From positions 90,047,880 to 90,111,879 of the forward strand of contig NC_063162.1 in assembly GCF_023159225.1 (NCBI RefSeq): a stretch of DNA of 64,000 nt. The letters are read 5' to 3'. This document shows positions 55,721 through 64,000 of the stretch, one piece after another. Under the pieces are notes generated by a model, which was given only the letters and a program-made list of their open reading frames with translations, searched no databases and was not told where the DNA came from. The stretch is from Perognathus longimembris pacificus (taxonomy: Eukaryota; Chordata; Mammalia; Rodentia; Heteromyidae). Positions within the stretch are counted from its first letter, which is position 1, and each line of letters begins with the position of its first letter. A program made the position numbers and the translations under genes.

Positions 55721-57308
55721 CCTGCTGTTTTCTTCTGTTGGAAGGTCATGGAATCCTCTATTTTGGTTTTGTTGACAAAGTCCAGAAGGTCACCAGAGGA
55801 AGCTTCCTGGCCTGAGATAGAGTTAATAATAACAACTCATACGTATGTACATTCTTAATCTCTTTGTGTCACAAAATCAGAAAAGCAGTAGGGAAGCATT
55901 GATTCCAAAGGACATTTCTAAAGAGCAACATGAGCTGTTAGGCTTCGTTAGAGGGTTAAAGTTTATAATTGCTTTTTTTTCCTTCAAACTTCACTGGCAT
56001 TCTGTTTTCCCTCATTTAGTAGACTCGAAGATCTTCCTGCATCTCTTGTTCCACTCTTTGTGAAGTGTCAACTAATGGAGATCATCAGAGGGGCATGCAG
56101 GGCATGATTTAACTTGCCTGCGTAACTGTAGCTGTTTGGAACAAATGAAGAGTGTATACACTACAATCTGGCTTTTGTATGACCTTAGGATCTCAGTGAT
56201 CTATGGTTGCCTTGAATGCAACTGAACTATAACCAAGAGCAAAGAATCTGTCTTCTCTCTTTAACCTAGCATATTCTTAAAGGCATTCTCTCACCTAATT
56301 CCTTAAGGATAAGCACTCCTGACAGTAAGAACTTGCAAAAGGATGACAGAATGGAAGAATTGGAATGTATTTTGCCAAAGGGAAATTTACCATCTGCCTG
56401 TCTTCATGAATCACATATGCTGAGAATAATATTTTAGAAGATACTGACAACAAGATGCAGTAATTTGTAAATGAAAATTACCGATGCTGCCCTTTTTAGA
56501 GCAATCTGTGGAATAAATCAGTACAGAGATCTATAGGATTACAAGTCAAAGACTTGAAATAGGAGACTAATAAACTGTATTATTGGATTTTTGTAATTGT
56601 AACACAGGTAGAAAATCTTTGAAATGTAATTACTTTGATTCAAATCCCACAGTTCCCAGATGTACCTTATCTGAGACAGGTAGAATAAGAAAATTTATTT
56701 GATAAGCCAAGACTACAACGAGTCTTATTTGCAAACATAGACATGCAATTAAAGATCACTGAAACATGACATTGACTAGTCTGAGTTCCTCATAGCATAA
56801 ATCAGAAGTTGCTATCAGTAGATTTCAAATTTCCATGTGTGTTCAAATGAGAGTCATAATTTTAATTCTTTTGGGGGAAAAACAAAGCATAATTGCAAAG
56901 TTGTAACAATTCAAGTCCTAAACTTGGGAACAACCAAGACTTTTTAGTAATACTCTCATAATGTCCTTGTTTTACTATATCAGAAGTTAAAATGAAATCT
57001 GAATGCAATGATCAGAAATTATAATGAAAACTATTCATCGTTAATGAAAATTAGGATATAAGTATCCTCCCATGAATTAACTTTTGAAAGGATAGTAGAG
57101 AAAATGAAAACTTATTTAGAAAATGATGTACCTTTTACATTACAAATCAAATGACTTAAGCCTGTCTGTGAGCTGAGAAACCAAATTAAAATGGTTTTCT
57201 GTCAGTGCTGGTACTGATACTGCTATACTCTCTCATTAGCTTTTAAGGAATCTTTGTTATAGTAACGGAAAGTTCCCAAATTATAGAGAGAAAGGTTTGT
57301 TTTGTTTT
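55721..57308. other. Unassigned, repeat-poor DNA
   Basis: About 1.6 kb of AT-rich unique-looking sequence, with no repeat or coding signal I can support. Confidence 0.55.
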
Positions 57309-57386
57309 GTGGTGCTGGTGAGTGAACTTAGGGCCTCATGCTTGCAAGGCAAACATTCTCCTTTTTGAGCTCTGTCTCTATCCTCA
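57309..57386 (-). mobile_element. ID-like SINE, reverse
   Basis: 'tggtgctggtgagtgaactt', 'agggcctcatgcttgcaagg', then a decayed end. Confidence 0.6.
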
Positions 57387-58204
57387 AACTACAGCAACCT
57401 GAAAGACAATTTTCTAGGGTTAGGTAGATGTACTACATGAAAGGCAACCCTGGAAGATCATGATATTCTTATTTTCTGCAATAAAAAGTGTATATTTTCT
57501 CCTCTGAAAACCCCAAGGAAGTCTTCTGCAAAGGAATGCATATATGTTCTGACAGTATTTGTGTATGCTTTTCCATATTCTACAAGTCTGAGTTTAAAAT
57601 AAAACAGCAACATATTCAGTATATCTTTTGGGATTGGTAAGGACAAGCTTCACAGCATTGTAATCATCAGTAGAATATATGGTAGAACATATGCTTATAT
57701 GTAGTCCTATGCTGTCTATAATTATTTCTGTCTAAAGATATCATTTGCATGATAATTGAAAGTTGGAGGGGTCATCTTCTATTTTCTTGATCCTTTTTGA
57801 AGTATCATCTCCAGGGCTAAATGATGCACATCCTTTTTAACTTTACTTTTTCATTGTCTTTGACTTTAAGAAGAAAACATATTTAATAAAATGTGGATGC
57901 AGAACTGGAGAGGTGCAAATCTGAAGTGATTAGAAATTCTAAAAGGTGCCAAAGTGCCTTTGGATGAGTTTTGCTTTTTTTTCCCCCTGAGATTTAAGAA
58001 GCACCAGATAAATACCTTGGAAGCTTCCAGAAGGGGAAAAAAAAGTCTAGGGAAAGTATTGTTGGCAGAAATAGTGCTGCTTTCATATTACTGTCTGAGA
58101 TGATAATTTCACAAAAAGAATTTTATCAAGAGAAAAAATAAAGGGCATACAAATCTAGAAGCCAAATTGTCACTGTTCATACAAGATGAGATCTTACATG
58201 TAGA
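57387..58204. other. Unassigned DNA
   Basis: No supported feature. Confidence 0.45.
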
Positions 58205-58292
58205 AAATTCCAAAGACTCAGTTCAGTGAGTAGCTCAAGTGACAAAGCAACCCCAAAGCCCTGAGCTCAAACCCTAGTACTACAAAAAATAA
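58205..58292 (+). mobile_element. ID-like tRNA-derived SINE monomer
   Basis: 'gtgagtagctcaagtgac' (A box) and 'aaagccctgagctcaaacc' (B box), followed by an A-rich tail. Confidence 0.65.
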
Positions 58293-58294
58293 AA

Positions 58295-58995
58295 AAAGGA
58301 CAACCTAAAGATTCCACCAGAAGCTATTAGAACTAATAAATGAATTCAGTTTCAGGATGTAAAACCATCATACAAAAAGTTTGCTATATGCCAGTATCAA
58401 GTTTTACAAAAGAGAAATGGAGAAAGCAATCCCATTCACAATAGCTACAAACAAAATAAACAACACAATGTGGCAAGGCAACCAAGTTAACCAGAGGCCA
58501 ATGATCTGTGCAGTGAGAATTATAAAACACTAATGAGAGAAATAGGACACACACCCCCACACACAGTTGAATGTGCACACATGCATGCATGTGCACACTC
58601 ACAGAGGAAAACATACTGTGTGCATGGATTGGAAGAATCAATGTTGTGAAAATACTCATACTACCCAAAGTGATGTACAGATTCAATGTAATCTTCATCA
58701 AAGTACCAATTCTTCATTGAACCATAAAAAAATGACCCTAAAACTTGTATGAAACCCCCAAATACTACAAATAGCTAAAGCCATATTGGGTAAAAACTAC
58801 AGAACAGGAGGGATTACACTTTATGATAAATTACAGAGCTGCTATAAAAATAGCATGTTATTGGCATTAAAACACACATGTAGACCAATAGAAAAGAAAA
58901 AATATTTATAAACTTATATGTCTGACAAAGGGTTAATATCCACACTATATAAGAAACTCAAAATAAAAACAAACCTCAAAAGCAAAGAAACAAAA
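58295..58995 (+). mobile_element. Old L1 ORF2 fragment
   Basis: Plus-strand ORF2 landmarks follow in order: 'gcatggattggaagaatcaa', 'actacccaaagtgatgtac', 'agattcaatgtaatc', 'gagctgctataaaaatagc', 'acatgtagaccaatag'. A CA-rich insertion lies at about 58550-58600. It is dead, with many stops and indels. Confidence 0.8.
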
Positions 58996-59004
58996 CAATC
59001 TGAC

Positions 59005-59220
59005 TTAAATAGGAGGTAGCTACTCAGGAGGCTGATATTTGAAGATGGCAGTTCAAAACCAGCCCCGAAAGAGAAATTCATGAGACTCTTATTTCCAGTT
59101 AACCACCAAAAACCTAAAAGTGGAGCTGTGACTTGTGGTAAAGCACCTTGAACGAAAAAGTTAAGGAACAATGAATGCCCTTAGCATTCAGCCCCCATGC
59201 TGACAACATCCCCCCCACCA
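59005..59220 (+). mobile_element. 5'-truncated B1(7SL)-Geo SINE with CA-rich tail
   Basis: It starts inside B1 ('gtagctactcaggaggctg'). The linker 'cagttaaccaccaaaaacc' and a decayed Geo follow. It ends at a C run and (CA)n. Confidence 0.8.
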
Positions 59221-59247
59221 ATACACACATACACACATACACTCACT

Positions 59248-59281
<34 letters not shown>

Positions 59282-59285
59282 CACA
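59221..59285. repeat. (CA)n microsatellite at SINE 3' end
   Basis: CATA units, then CACT units, then an almost pure CA array in the tail position of the preceding SINE. Confidence 0.95.
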
Positions 59286-59297
59286 AATAATGTGTAA

Positions 59298-59430
59298 TAG
59301 CTGGGGGAGCGGGGGTTCACCTATAGTCCTAGGTACGTGGTTGGCTGAGGTGAAGTATTGTTTGAGTCCAAGAGTTTGAGAAAGCCTGAGCAAGGAGTAA
59401 GACTCTGTCTCAAGACAAGCAGCACAAAAA
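59298..59430 (+). mobile_element. B1/7SL-derived SINE
   Basis: 'gtttgagtccaagagtttg', 'agaaagcctgagcaagg' and 'gactctgtctcaaga' resemble the 7SL-derived B1 3' half. The 5' part ('gggttcacctatagtcctagg') fits B1. Confidence 0.7.
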
Positions 59431-59510
59431 ACATTAGAAAAATAAAAGGGCCAAGGAGTAATAACTTACATTGATGTCTCACAAAATGAGATTAATGTAG
59501 TCAACAGGTT

Positions 59511-59728
59511 GGCCTGGCACCAATGACTCATACATGTAATCCTAGCTACTCAGGAGGCTGAGATCGGAGGAGTTGCCTGAACAGAAAAGTCCATGAAACT
59601 CTTTTCTCCAATTAGCCACCAAAAAGTCAGTGCTATGACTCAAGGGGGAGTGTGCTAGGCTGGAGCACAAAAGCTCAGGGACAGTGCCCAGGCCCTGAGT
59701 TCAAGCCCCAGGACCAGCACAAAAACAT
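59511..59728 (+). mobile_element. B1(7SL)-Geo dimeric SINE, full-length
   Basis: B1 half ('tcatacatgtaatcctagc', 'tactcaggaggctgagatc'), linker 'ccaattagccaccaaaaagtc', and Geo half ('aaaagctcagggacagtgcc', 'ccctgagttcaagccccagg'). Confidence 0.9.
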
Positions 59729-59847
59729 GTTCATGATTAACAAAAACTTAATGCCAATAGTACTGAATGAAATGCAGTCGTGCATTTATTATTAATCTCC
59801 TGCTATATTGACAAAGTTTATTTCTTATTTATTTTATTTTTTGTCGG

Positions 59848-60072
59848 TTGTAGGGATTGAGCTCTGGGCCTGGATACTCTCCCTGAGTTCTTCATCTCAA
59901 GACTAGTGTTCTACCCCTTGAGCCACAGTGCTACTTCTGGTTTTCTGTGGTTAATTGGAGCTAAGAGTCTCATGGACTTTCCTGCCGGGGCTGGCTTTGA
60001 ACTGCAATCCTCAGATCTCAGCCTCCTGAGTAGCTAGGAATACAGGTGTGAGCCGCCAGCACCTGGCTTGGC
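59848..60072 (-). mobile_element. B1(7SL)-Geo dimeric SINE, reverse
   Basis: 'tctccctgagttcttcatctc', 'ccttgagccacagtgctac' (Geo), 'ggttaattggagctaagagtc' (linker), 'tcagcctcctgagtagctagg' (B1). Confidence 0.9.
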
Positions 60073-60077
60073 AAAAT

Positions 60078-60186
60078 TTTCTTATGAGGCATAGACTTGA
60101 TATGTAGCCCAGATGGGCTTGAACCCACGATCCTCCACTTAAGTCTCTGTAGTGTTAAGATATAAGTACCACCACTCCAGACACCA
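60078..60186 (-). mobile_element. B1 SINE fragment, reverse
   Basis: 'tagacttgatatgtagccc', 'agatgggcttgaacccacg', 'atcctccacttaag', 'accaccactccagac'. Confidence 0.65.
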
Positions 60187-60421
60187 AAAGATTGGTTTTT
60201 TTAATGAAATGATACTTTGTGTTGGTGGGTACTTCTCATTCTGTGGTAGTAATGTTAATTGGTATAAATAGGTCTCTGGAGAACAGTTTGACAATATATA
60301 ATACATGTAGATCAAGTCATTTCTAGTGATGCAGATTGAGATAATGAGCAGAGATACACATGCAGGTTTGTGAGCAGTGATAATTTTTGCATTTCTTGTT
60401 CATTCTGTGTGAGGTAGGTTA

Positions 60422-60766
60422 GTGCTATGGTTTGAATGTAGTGGCTGTGTTCCTAATGGGTCCACTGTGAGTAAGGGTTTGGTCTCCAGGGTGGCACTGT
60501 TGGGAAAAAGTGCAACTATTGAGAAAAGGTGCAACTATTGGGAGGGAATCTTAGCACGGGTCCTTATGTCATTGGAGGCATGTCCTGGCAAGCCTCTGTG
60601 GGCCCCAGTCTCTGAATTCCTGTTTGATGTGACCTTCTTCCATGATGGGACTGTATTGGGGATGGCTTTTACCCAAACTGAGCTGGTGTCATACCCTGCC
60701 ACATTGCTGTCTGTCCCTGTCTCTGTCCTCGCACTTTTATGCTATCATTGTCATAAGAATTTCATA
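60422..60766 (+). mobile_element. MaLR (MT/ORR1/MLT1-like) LTR
   Basis: 'tgctatggtttgaatgtag', 'tggtctccagggtggcac', 'tccttatgtcattggaggc', 'cttccatgatgggactg' in MaLR LTR order. A 19-bp unit is tandemly duplicated at 60504-60541. A 190-codon open frame spanning it is coincidental. Confidence 0.7.
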
Positions 60767-60800
60767 TATATATATATATATACACACATATATGTTATAG
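60766..60800. repeat. (TA)n/(CA) simple repeat
   Basis: Short TA array with a CACACA interruption at the 3' end of the LTR. Confidence 0.9.
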
Positions 60801-60877
60801 GCATCCAGTCATCCATTACACTTTGTGTAATCTTCAGCTTTCAAAACATTAATAGAACAAAAGAGTACACACAAAAG

Positions 60878-61726
60878 CATACATACTTTACCTCTTTTCC
60901 ATCCAGCTGGAACTACAGAGGAGGTCAAAGAGAAGAAAAAGAAGGTTCCTGCTGTGCCAGAAATCCTTATGGAAAAGTGAAAGAATTTCACTGAGCTGAA
61001 AATAAAGCACCTGAGAAAGAAATATGCCCCAAACATGCTTTGAAAGGCAAGAAGGAAGCTCATCTATGAAAAAGCTAAACACTATCACAAGGAATATAGG
61101 CAAATGTACAGAACTGAGATCTAAATGTCTAGAATGGCCACAAAAGTGGGCAACTTCTATGTACCTGCAGAACCTCAGTTGGTGTTTGTCAGAATCAGAG
61201 GCATCAGTGGTATGAGTCCAAAGGTCTGTGAGGTATTGCAGCTTCTTCACCTTTGCCAGATCTTCAATGATGCCTTTGTTAATATCAATAAGGCTTTAAT
61301 TAATATGCTGAGGGTTGTGGAACCATGTATTGCATGGGGGTACCCAAACCTGAAGTCAGTAAATGAGCTCATCGACACACATGGTTATCAACAAGAAGAG
61401 AAATCAACAAGAAGAGAAATCCCTTAATAGATAGCGCTTGATTGATCAATCTCTTGGTAAATATGGCATCATATACTGATGGAAAATGCTTCAATGAAGC
61501 AAGGAACTTCCTGCAGTCCTTCAAGTTATCTTCTCCATGAGGTGGCATGAGGAAGAAGACCACCCTTGTAGTAGACCACCATCTTGTAGAGGTGGAGATG
61601 CTGGCAACAGGCAGGAGCAGAGCAATAGGCTGCTTAGAAGGATGAACTGATGTGTTTGCCATGCTATTTTTGTAATTGGATCTGTTAATAAACAGTGATG
61701 CTGGCAAAAAAGTCATACATACTTTA
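60878..61726 (+). pseudogene. RPL7 (pseudogene): Processed pseudogene of ribosomal protein L7
   Basis: The parent gene encodes 60S subunit protein uL30. This copy is intronless and flanked by a 13-bp TSD, catacatacttta (60878-60890 and 61714-61726), so it is an L1-mediated retrocopy. It starts with a pyrimidine tract (cctcttttcc, 60891) like the 5'TOP leader of ribosomal protein mRNAs, so the 5' end is close to complete. The start codon is mutated. Recognisable coding pieces include EEVKEKKKKVPAVPE (about 60917), [13 protein letters not shown] (about 61148) and [15 protein letters not shown] (about 61330). In-frame stops (TGA, TGA, TAA) occur in the first third. A 16-bp tandem duplication (61390-61421) shifts the frame, and part of the C-terminal region is deleted. 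The 3' end has AATAAA at about 61687, with a very short A-tail. Not functional as L7. Confidence 0.95.
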
Positions 61727-61872
61727 AAATACGTATAGGCACTTATCTACCACTTTTGGTATTATTCTGTGTGGGTTTTTGTGTATGCATGTTGTTCTTT
61801 GTTATGTTTTGTGTATGTATATTATTCTTTGGAATTATTTTGTGTGGGTTTTTGTGTATGTATGTATGTATA

Positions 61873-62101
61873 TGTGCCAGTCCTGGGACTTGAACTCATA
61901 GCCTGGGTGCTGTACTTGGACTTTTTGTTCAAGGCTAGCACTACCACTTGAGCCACAGCTCCTCTTCCAGCTTTTTGGTGATTAATTGGAGTCAAGAGTC
62001 TCATGGACTTTACTGCCCTTGGCTGGCTTTTAATCTCAATCCCCAGATCTCAGCCTCTTGAGTAGCTACAATTACAGGTGTGAGCTACTAGTGCCTGGCC
62101 T
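61873..62101 (-). mobile_element. B1(7SL)-Geo dimeric SINE, reverse, full-length
   Basis: Geo half ('gccagtcctgggacttgaac', 'taccacttgagccacagc'), linker 'gattaattggagtcaagagtc', and B1 half ('tcagcctcttgagtagctac'). Confidence 0.9.
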
Positions 62102-62358
62102 TTTTGGCATTATTTTTTTTCAGTCTGAAGGTCTTTTTCTAGTATTTCTTTTGGAGAAGATTGATTATCAATTACTTTTCTTAGATTTTATTTCTTGAAT
62201 TAGTCAGGTGTTTTCTATTTCCCTTAAGTTCACCAATTCCTCCTTTTGCTTTCTCAAATGTTCCAGCAAACTCATGTCATGAATTTAGTTGCTTGTATTG
62301 TATTTGTTTTTAACTCTTGACTATCCCTTTGCTCTTACAGCAATTCAGATGTCAAAAG
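62102..62358. other. Unassigned spacer
   Basis: T-rich sequence, possibly old L1, too diverged to call. Confidence 0.4.
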
Positions 62359-62359
62359 T

Positions 62360-62716
62360 CCCCCACAGGTCCGTGTGGGAACGTCTTGGTCTCTGTGATG
62401 GAACCCCTGAGAGGCAGTGGAAGCTCACAGGAGGCCTTGTGGAAAATCCTTAGGCCACAGAGAGTGTGTACTTGATGATTTAGGGACCTCAGTCTCTTTT
62501 TGCTCTTGCTTTGTGGAGCATGAGGTGATCAGTTTGCTCTGCCTTGTACTCCCACTGGGATATGCTGCCTTGCCAGAAACCTAAGGCAATGGGCCCATTT
62601 GATCATGGACAAGAACCTCTGGAACTGTGAATCAAAACAACAATGACAACCTTTTCTCTTTATAAACTAATTATTTTAGGTTTTTATTATGGCATTATGA
62701 AACTTACTAATACAGT
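62360..62716 (+). mobile_element. MaLR (MT/ORR1/MLT1-like) LTR
   Basis: 'gtgggaacgtcttggtctc', 'ggaggccttgtggaaaatcc', 'ggaactgtgaatcaaaacaa', 'tttataaactaattatttt' and 'ggcattatgaaacttactaa' follow MaLR LTR order from middle to 3' end. Confidence 0.7.
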
Positions 62717-63428
62717 TCGTTTTTCCAGTTTGAGATTGCCTTCCTTAATTTATGACATCACATTTTCCCTCAATTTTTGTGAACATATTTTTAACAGCTA
62801 CCTTGAAGTATTTGTCTGATGATACCAGAAACCAAGTCCATTAAAGTCAATATGTATTGACAACTTCTCTTTTCTTCCCCACAAACCTGTGTGTAGTCCA
62901 CATTATCTTTATTCTTTTCATGTCTAGCAAATTTATTTAAAAGTGGAAACTTCACATAATAAGTTATAGCTTCTCTGTGTTTTGTTTTGTTTAATTGGGA
63001 GGTGGGGGATAGTGGTGGTTATTTTTAGTAATTTACCTGAAGTTGGAGACTGTGTCCCTCCAAACTGCCCATCTGCTTATGCCTTTTAGTGTTCCTATTC
63101 TCTTTGTTTAGCCTGGCTTGCTAGAAACTATCATGATGTCCAAATAATTTAATAGTTACTGTTTTGACAGGGTCTTGCCAAGCCCAGAAAGCCTCTATCC
63201 TGGGCTTCTGTTATGCCACTGGGTAGACTAAGGACAGCTTCCAAGTTTTCAGTCAGTTCTCAATGCCCCTTTGCTTGCATTTTTGCCAGTTGCTCCCAAG
63301 TCTTTTCAAGCATAGAGAGTATCTAGTGATCCTAACAATGGTAATTCAGCCCTCTGCTCATTCATTCCTATGCCTTTAATGTTAACCTTTGTATTTGTTA
63401 ATATAATTCTATACTTCTATTAATTTTG
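62717..63428. other. Unassigned DNA between LTRs
   Basis: About 700 bp. It could include decayed LTR-element internal sequence, but nothing is recognisable. Confidence 0.4.
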
Positions 63429-63429
63429 C

Positions 63430-63838
63430 ACATAATCTCCCATAACCTTCAGTCCCTGAGACTGTGACCTTATTTGGAAATAGGGTAGGAGCAGATGTAA
63501 TAATAGAGTGAGCTGAGTTACTAAGCCAAGATGACTGTATCACTCTCAGAAAGCAATCTGGTGAAGACACAGAGACCTTCAGCAAGACTATTATGAGAAG
63601 GAAGATGCTAGTTAGAAGAAGGGATTGGAATTGCATCTACACACCAAGGAGCACCTTGAATTATTCAGAGCTGGGAAGAGGCAAAGGAGCACTCCCCTAT
63701 AGGTTTCAAAGAGATTAGACTTGTTGATACCTTGATTTGGGGTGTCTAGTCTCCAGAACAGTGACACAAAAGCATCTCCTTTGTCTGAAGCCACTCACAT
63801 AAGGCACGTTGCTATGGTAGCCTTAGGAAATTGATACA
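63430..63838 (+). mobile_element. MaLR (MLT1-like) LTR
   Basis: 'gactgtgaccttatttgg', 'gaagacacagagaccttcag', 'ttgataccttgatttgggg', 'ctccagaacagtgacac' and 'ggtagccttaggaaattgata', ending in 'cag': near full-length MLT1-type order. Confidence 0.75.
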
Positions 63839-63918
63839 GTGACCTTGATCAATTTAATTTTTAACAGCCTATTTTTATTTTCATGCTTAAAATAGGAAAA
63901 AAAATTAGTTCTACCTAC

Positions 63919-64000
63919 TGTAAGGTCCTCTTCTTGAGGGCTCCATACAGATGCCTTCCACCTGGTTAAGTCTCTACCGGTTACCTGGTCGGGGAGAGAA
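63919..64000 (+). mobile_element. Second copy of the 28.4-kb LTR family, cut by the window edge
   Basis: It begins TGTAAGGTCCTC and follows the start of the LTR at 28387 closely ('gagggctccatacagatgcc', 'ggttaagtctctacc', 'ggttacctgg'). Same orientation. Whether it is solo or the 5' LTR of a longer element cannot be seen. Confidence 0.88.

Noticed and set aside
60422..60994. A 190-codon plus-strand open frame
   Set aside because: It joins a MaLR LTR, a TA repeat and the out-of-frame start of the RPL7 pseudogene, so it is a composite by chance.

Overview
This is mammalian nuclear DNA from a rodent genome, almost certainly a geomyoid (kangaroo rat, pocket mouse or pocket gopher). The diagnostic evidence is at least 13 copies of a dimeric SINE: its left half is a BC1/ID-like tRNA-Ala monomer and its right half is the 'Geo' monomer. 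This is the IDL-Geo family, known to me only from Geomyoidea. B1 (7SL) SINEs, rodent-type L1 3' ends and MaLR LTRs agree with this. The window is AT-rich with long non-coding stretches, and I find no intact protein-coding gene. The longest open frames lie in low-complexity DNA (17.3-17.7 kb), in a GC-rich island (24.1-24.9 kb), in L1 ORF2 remnants (27.5-28.3 kb) and in a decayed RPL7 retrocopy (60.9-61.7 kb).

Layout. 0-1.3 kb: an old minus-strand L1 split by a MaLR LTR that itself carries a SINE. 1.3-7.9 kb: MIR and several SINEs. 7.98-8.78 kb: a 5'-truncated plus-strand L1 with perfect target-site duplications (TSDs). 8.9-11.9 kb: a dense SINE cluster including two identical IDL-Geo copies. 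12-16.5 kb: mostly unique DNA. 16.5-20.6 kb: SINEs, a 260-bp polypurine microsatellite, a MaLR internal-region remnant and old L1. 24.0-25.2 kb: the only CpG island, with a 19-bp GC-box/NRF1-like tandem array. 26.9-28.3 kb: a younger minus-strand L1 with 16-bp TSDs. 28.39-28.71 kb: a complete solo LTR with 5-bp TSDs; the start of a second copy of the same LTR runs off the right edge at 63.92 kb. 31.9-51 kb: old L1, MIR and MaLR fossils, SINEs, one Tigger-like DNA transposon and one exon-like unit with good splice sites (37.54-37.68 kb). 54.4 kb: a very short L1 3'-end insertion inside a MIR. 58.3-59.0 kb: old L1 ORF2. 60.4-64 kb: MaLR LTRs and the RPL7 processed pseudogene.

No bacterial, phage, CRISPR or other dedicated genetic system is present. 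The most interesting material is mobile-element biology. The Geo monomer itself looks like a second, insertion-bearing tRNA/ID-type unit. It occurs behind two different left monomers (7SL/B1 and ID). A recent IDL-Geo subfamily is marked by shared variants. Several microsatellites sit inside SINE target-site duplications, so they arose in SINE tails. The CpG island with its ordered array, and the exon-like unit, are the best candidates for host regulatory or transcribed sequence.
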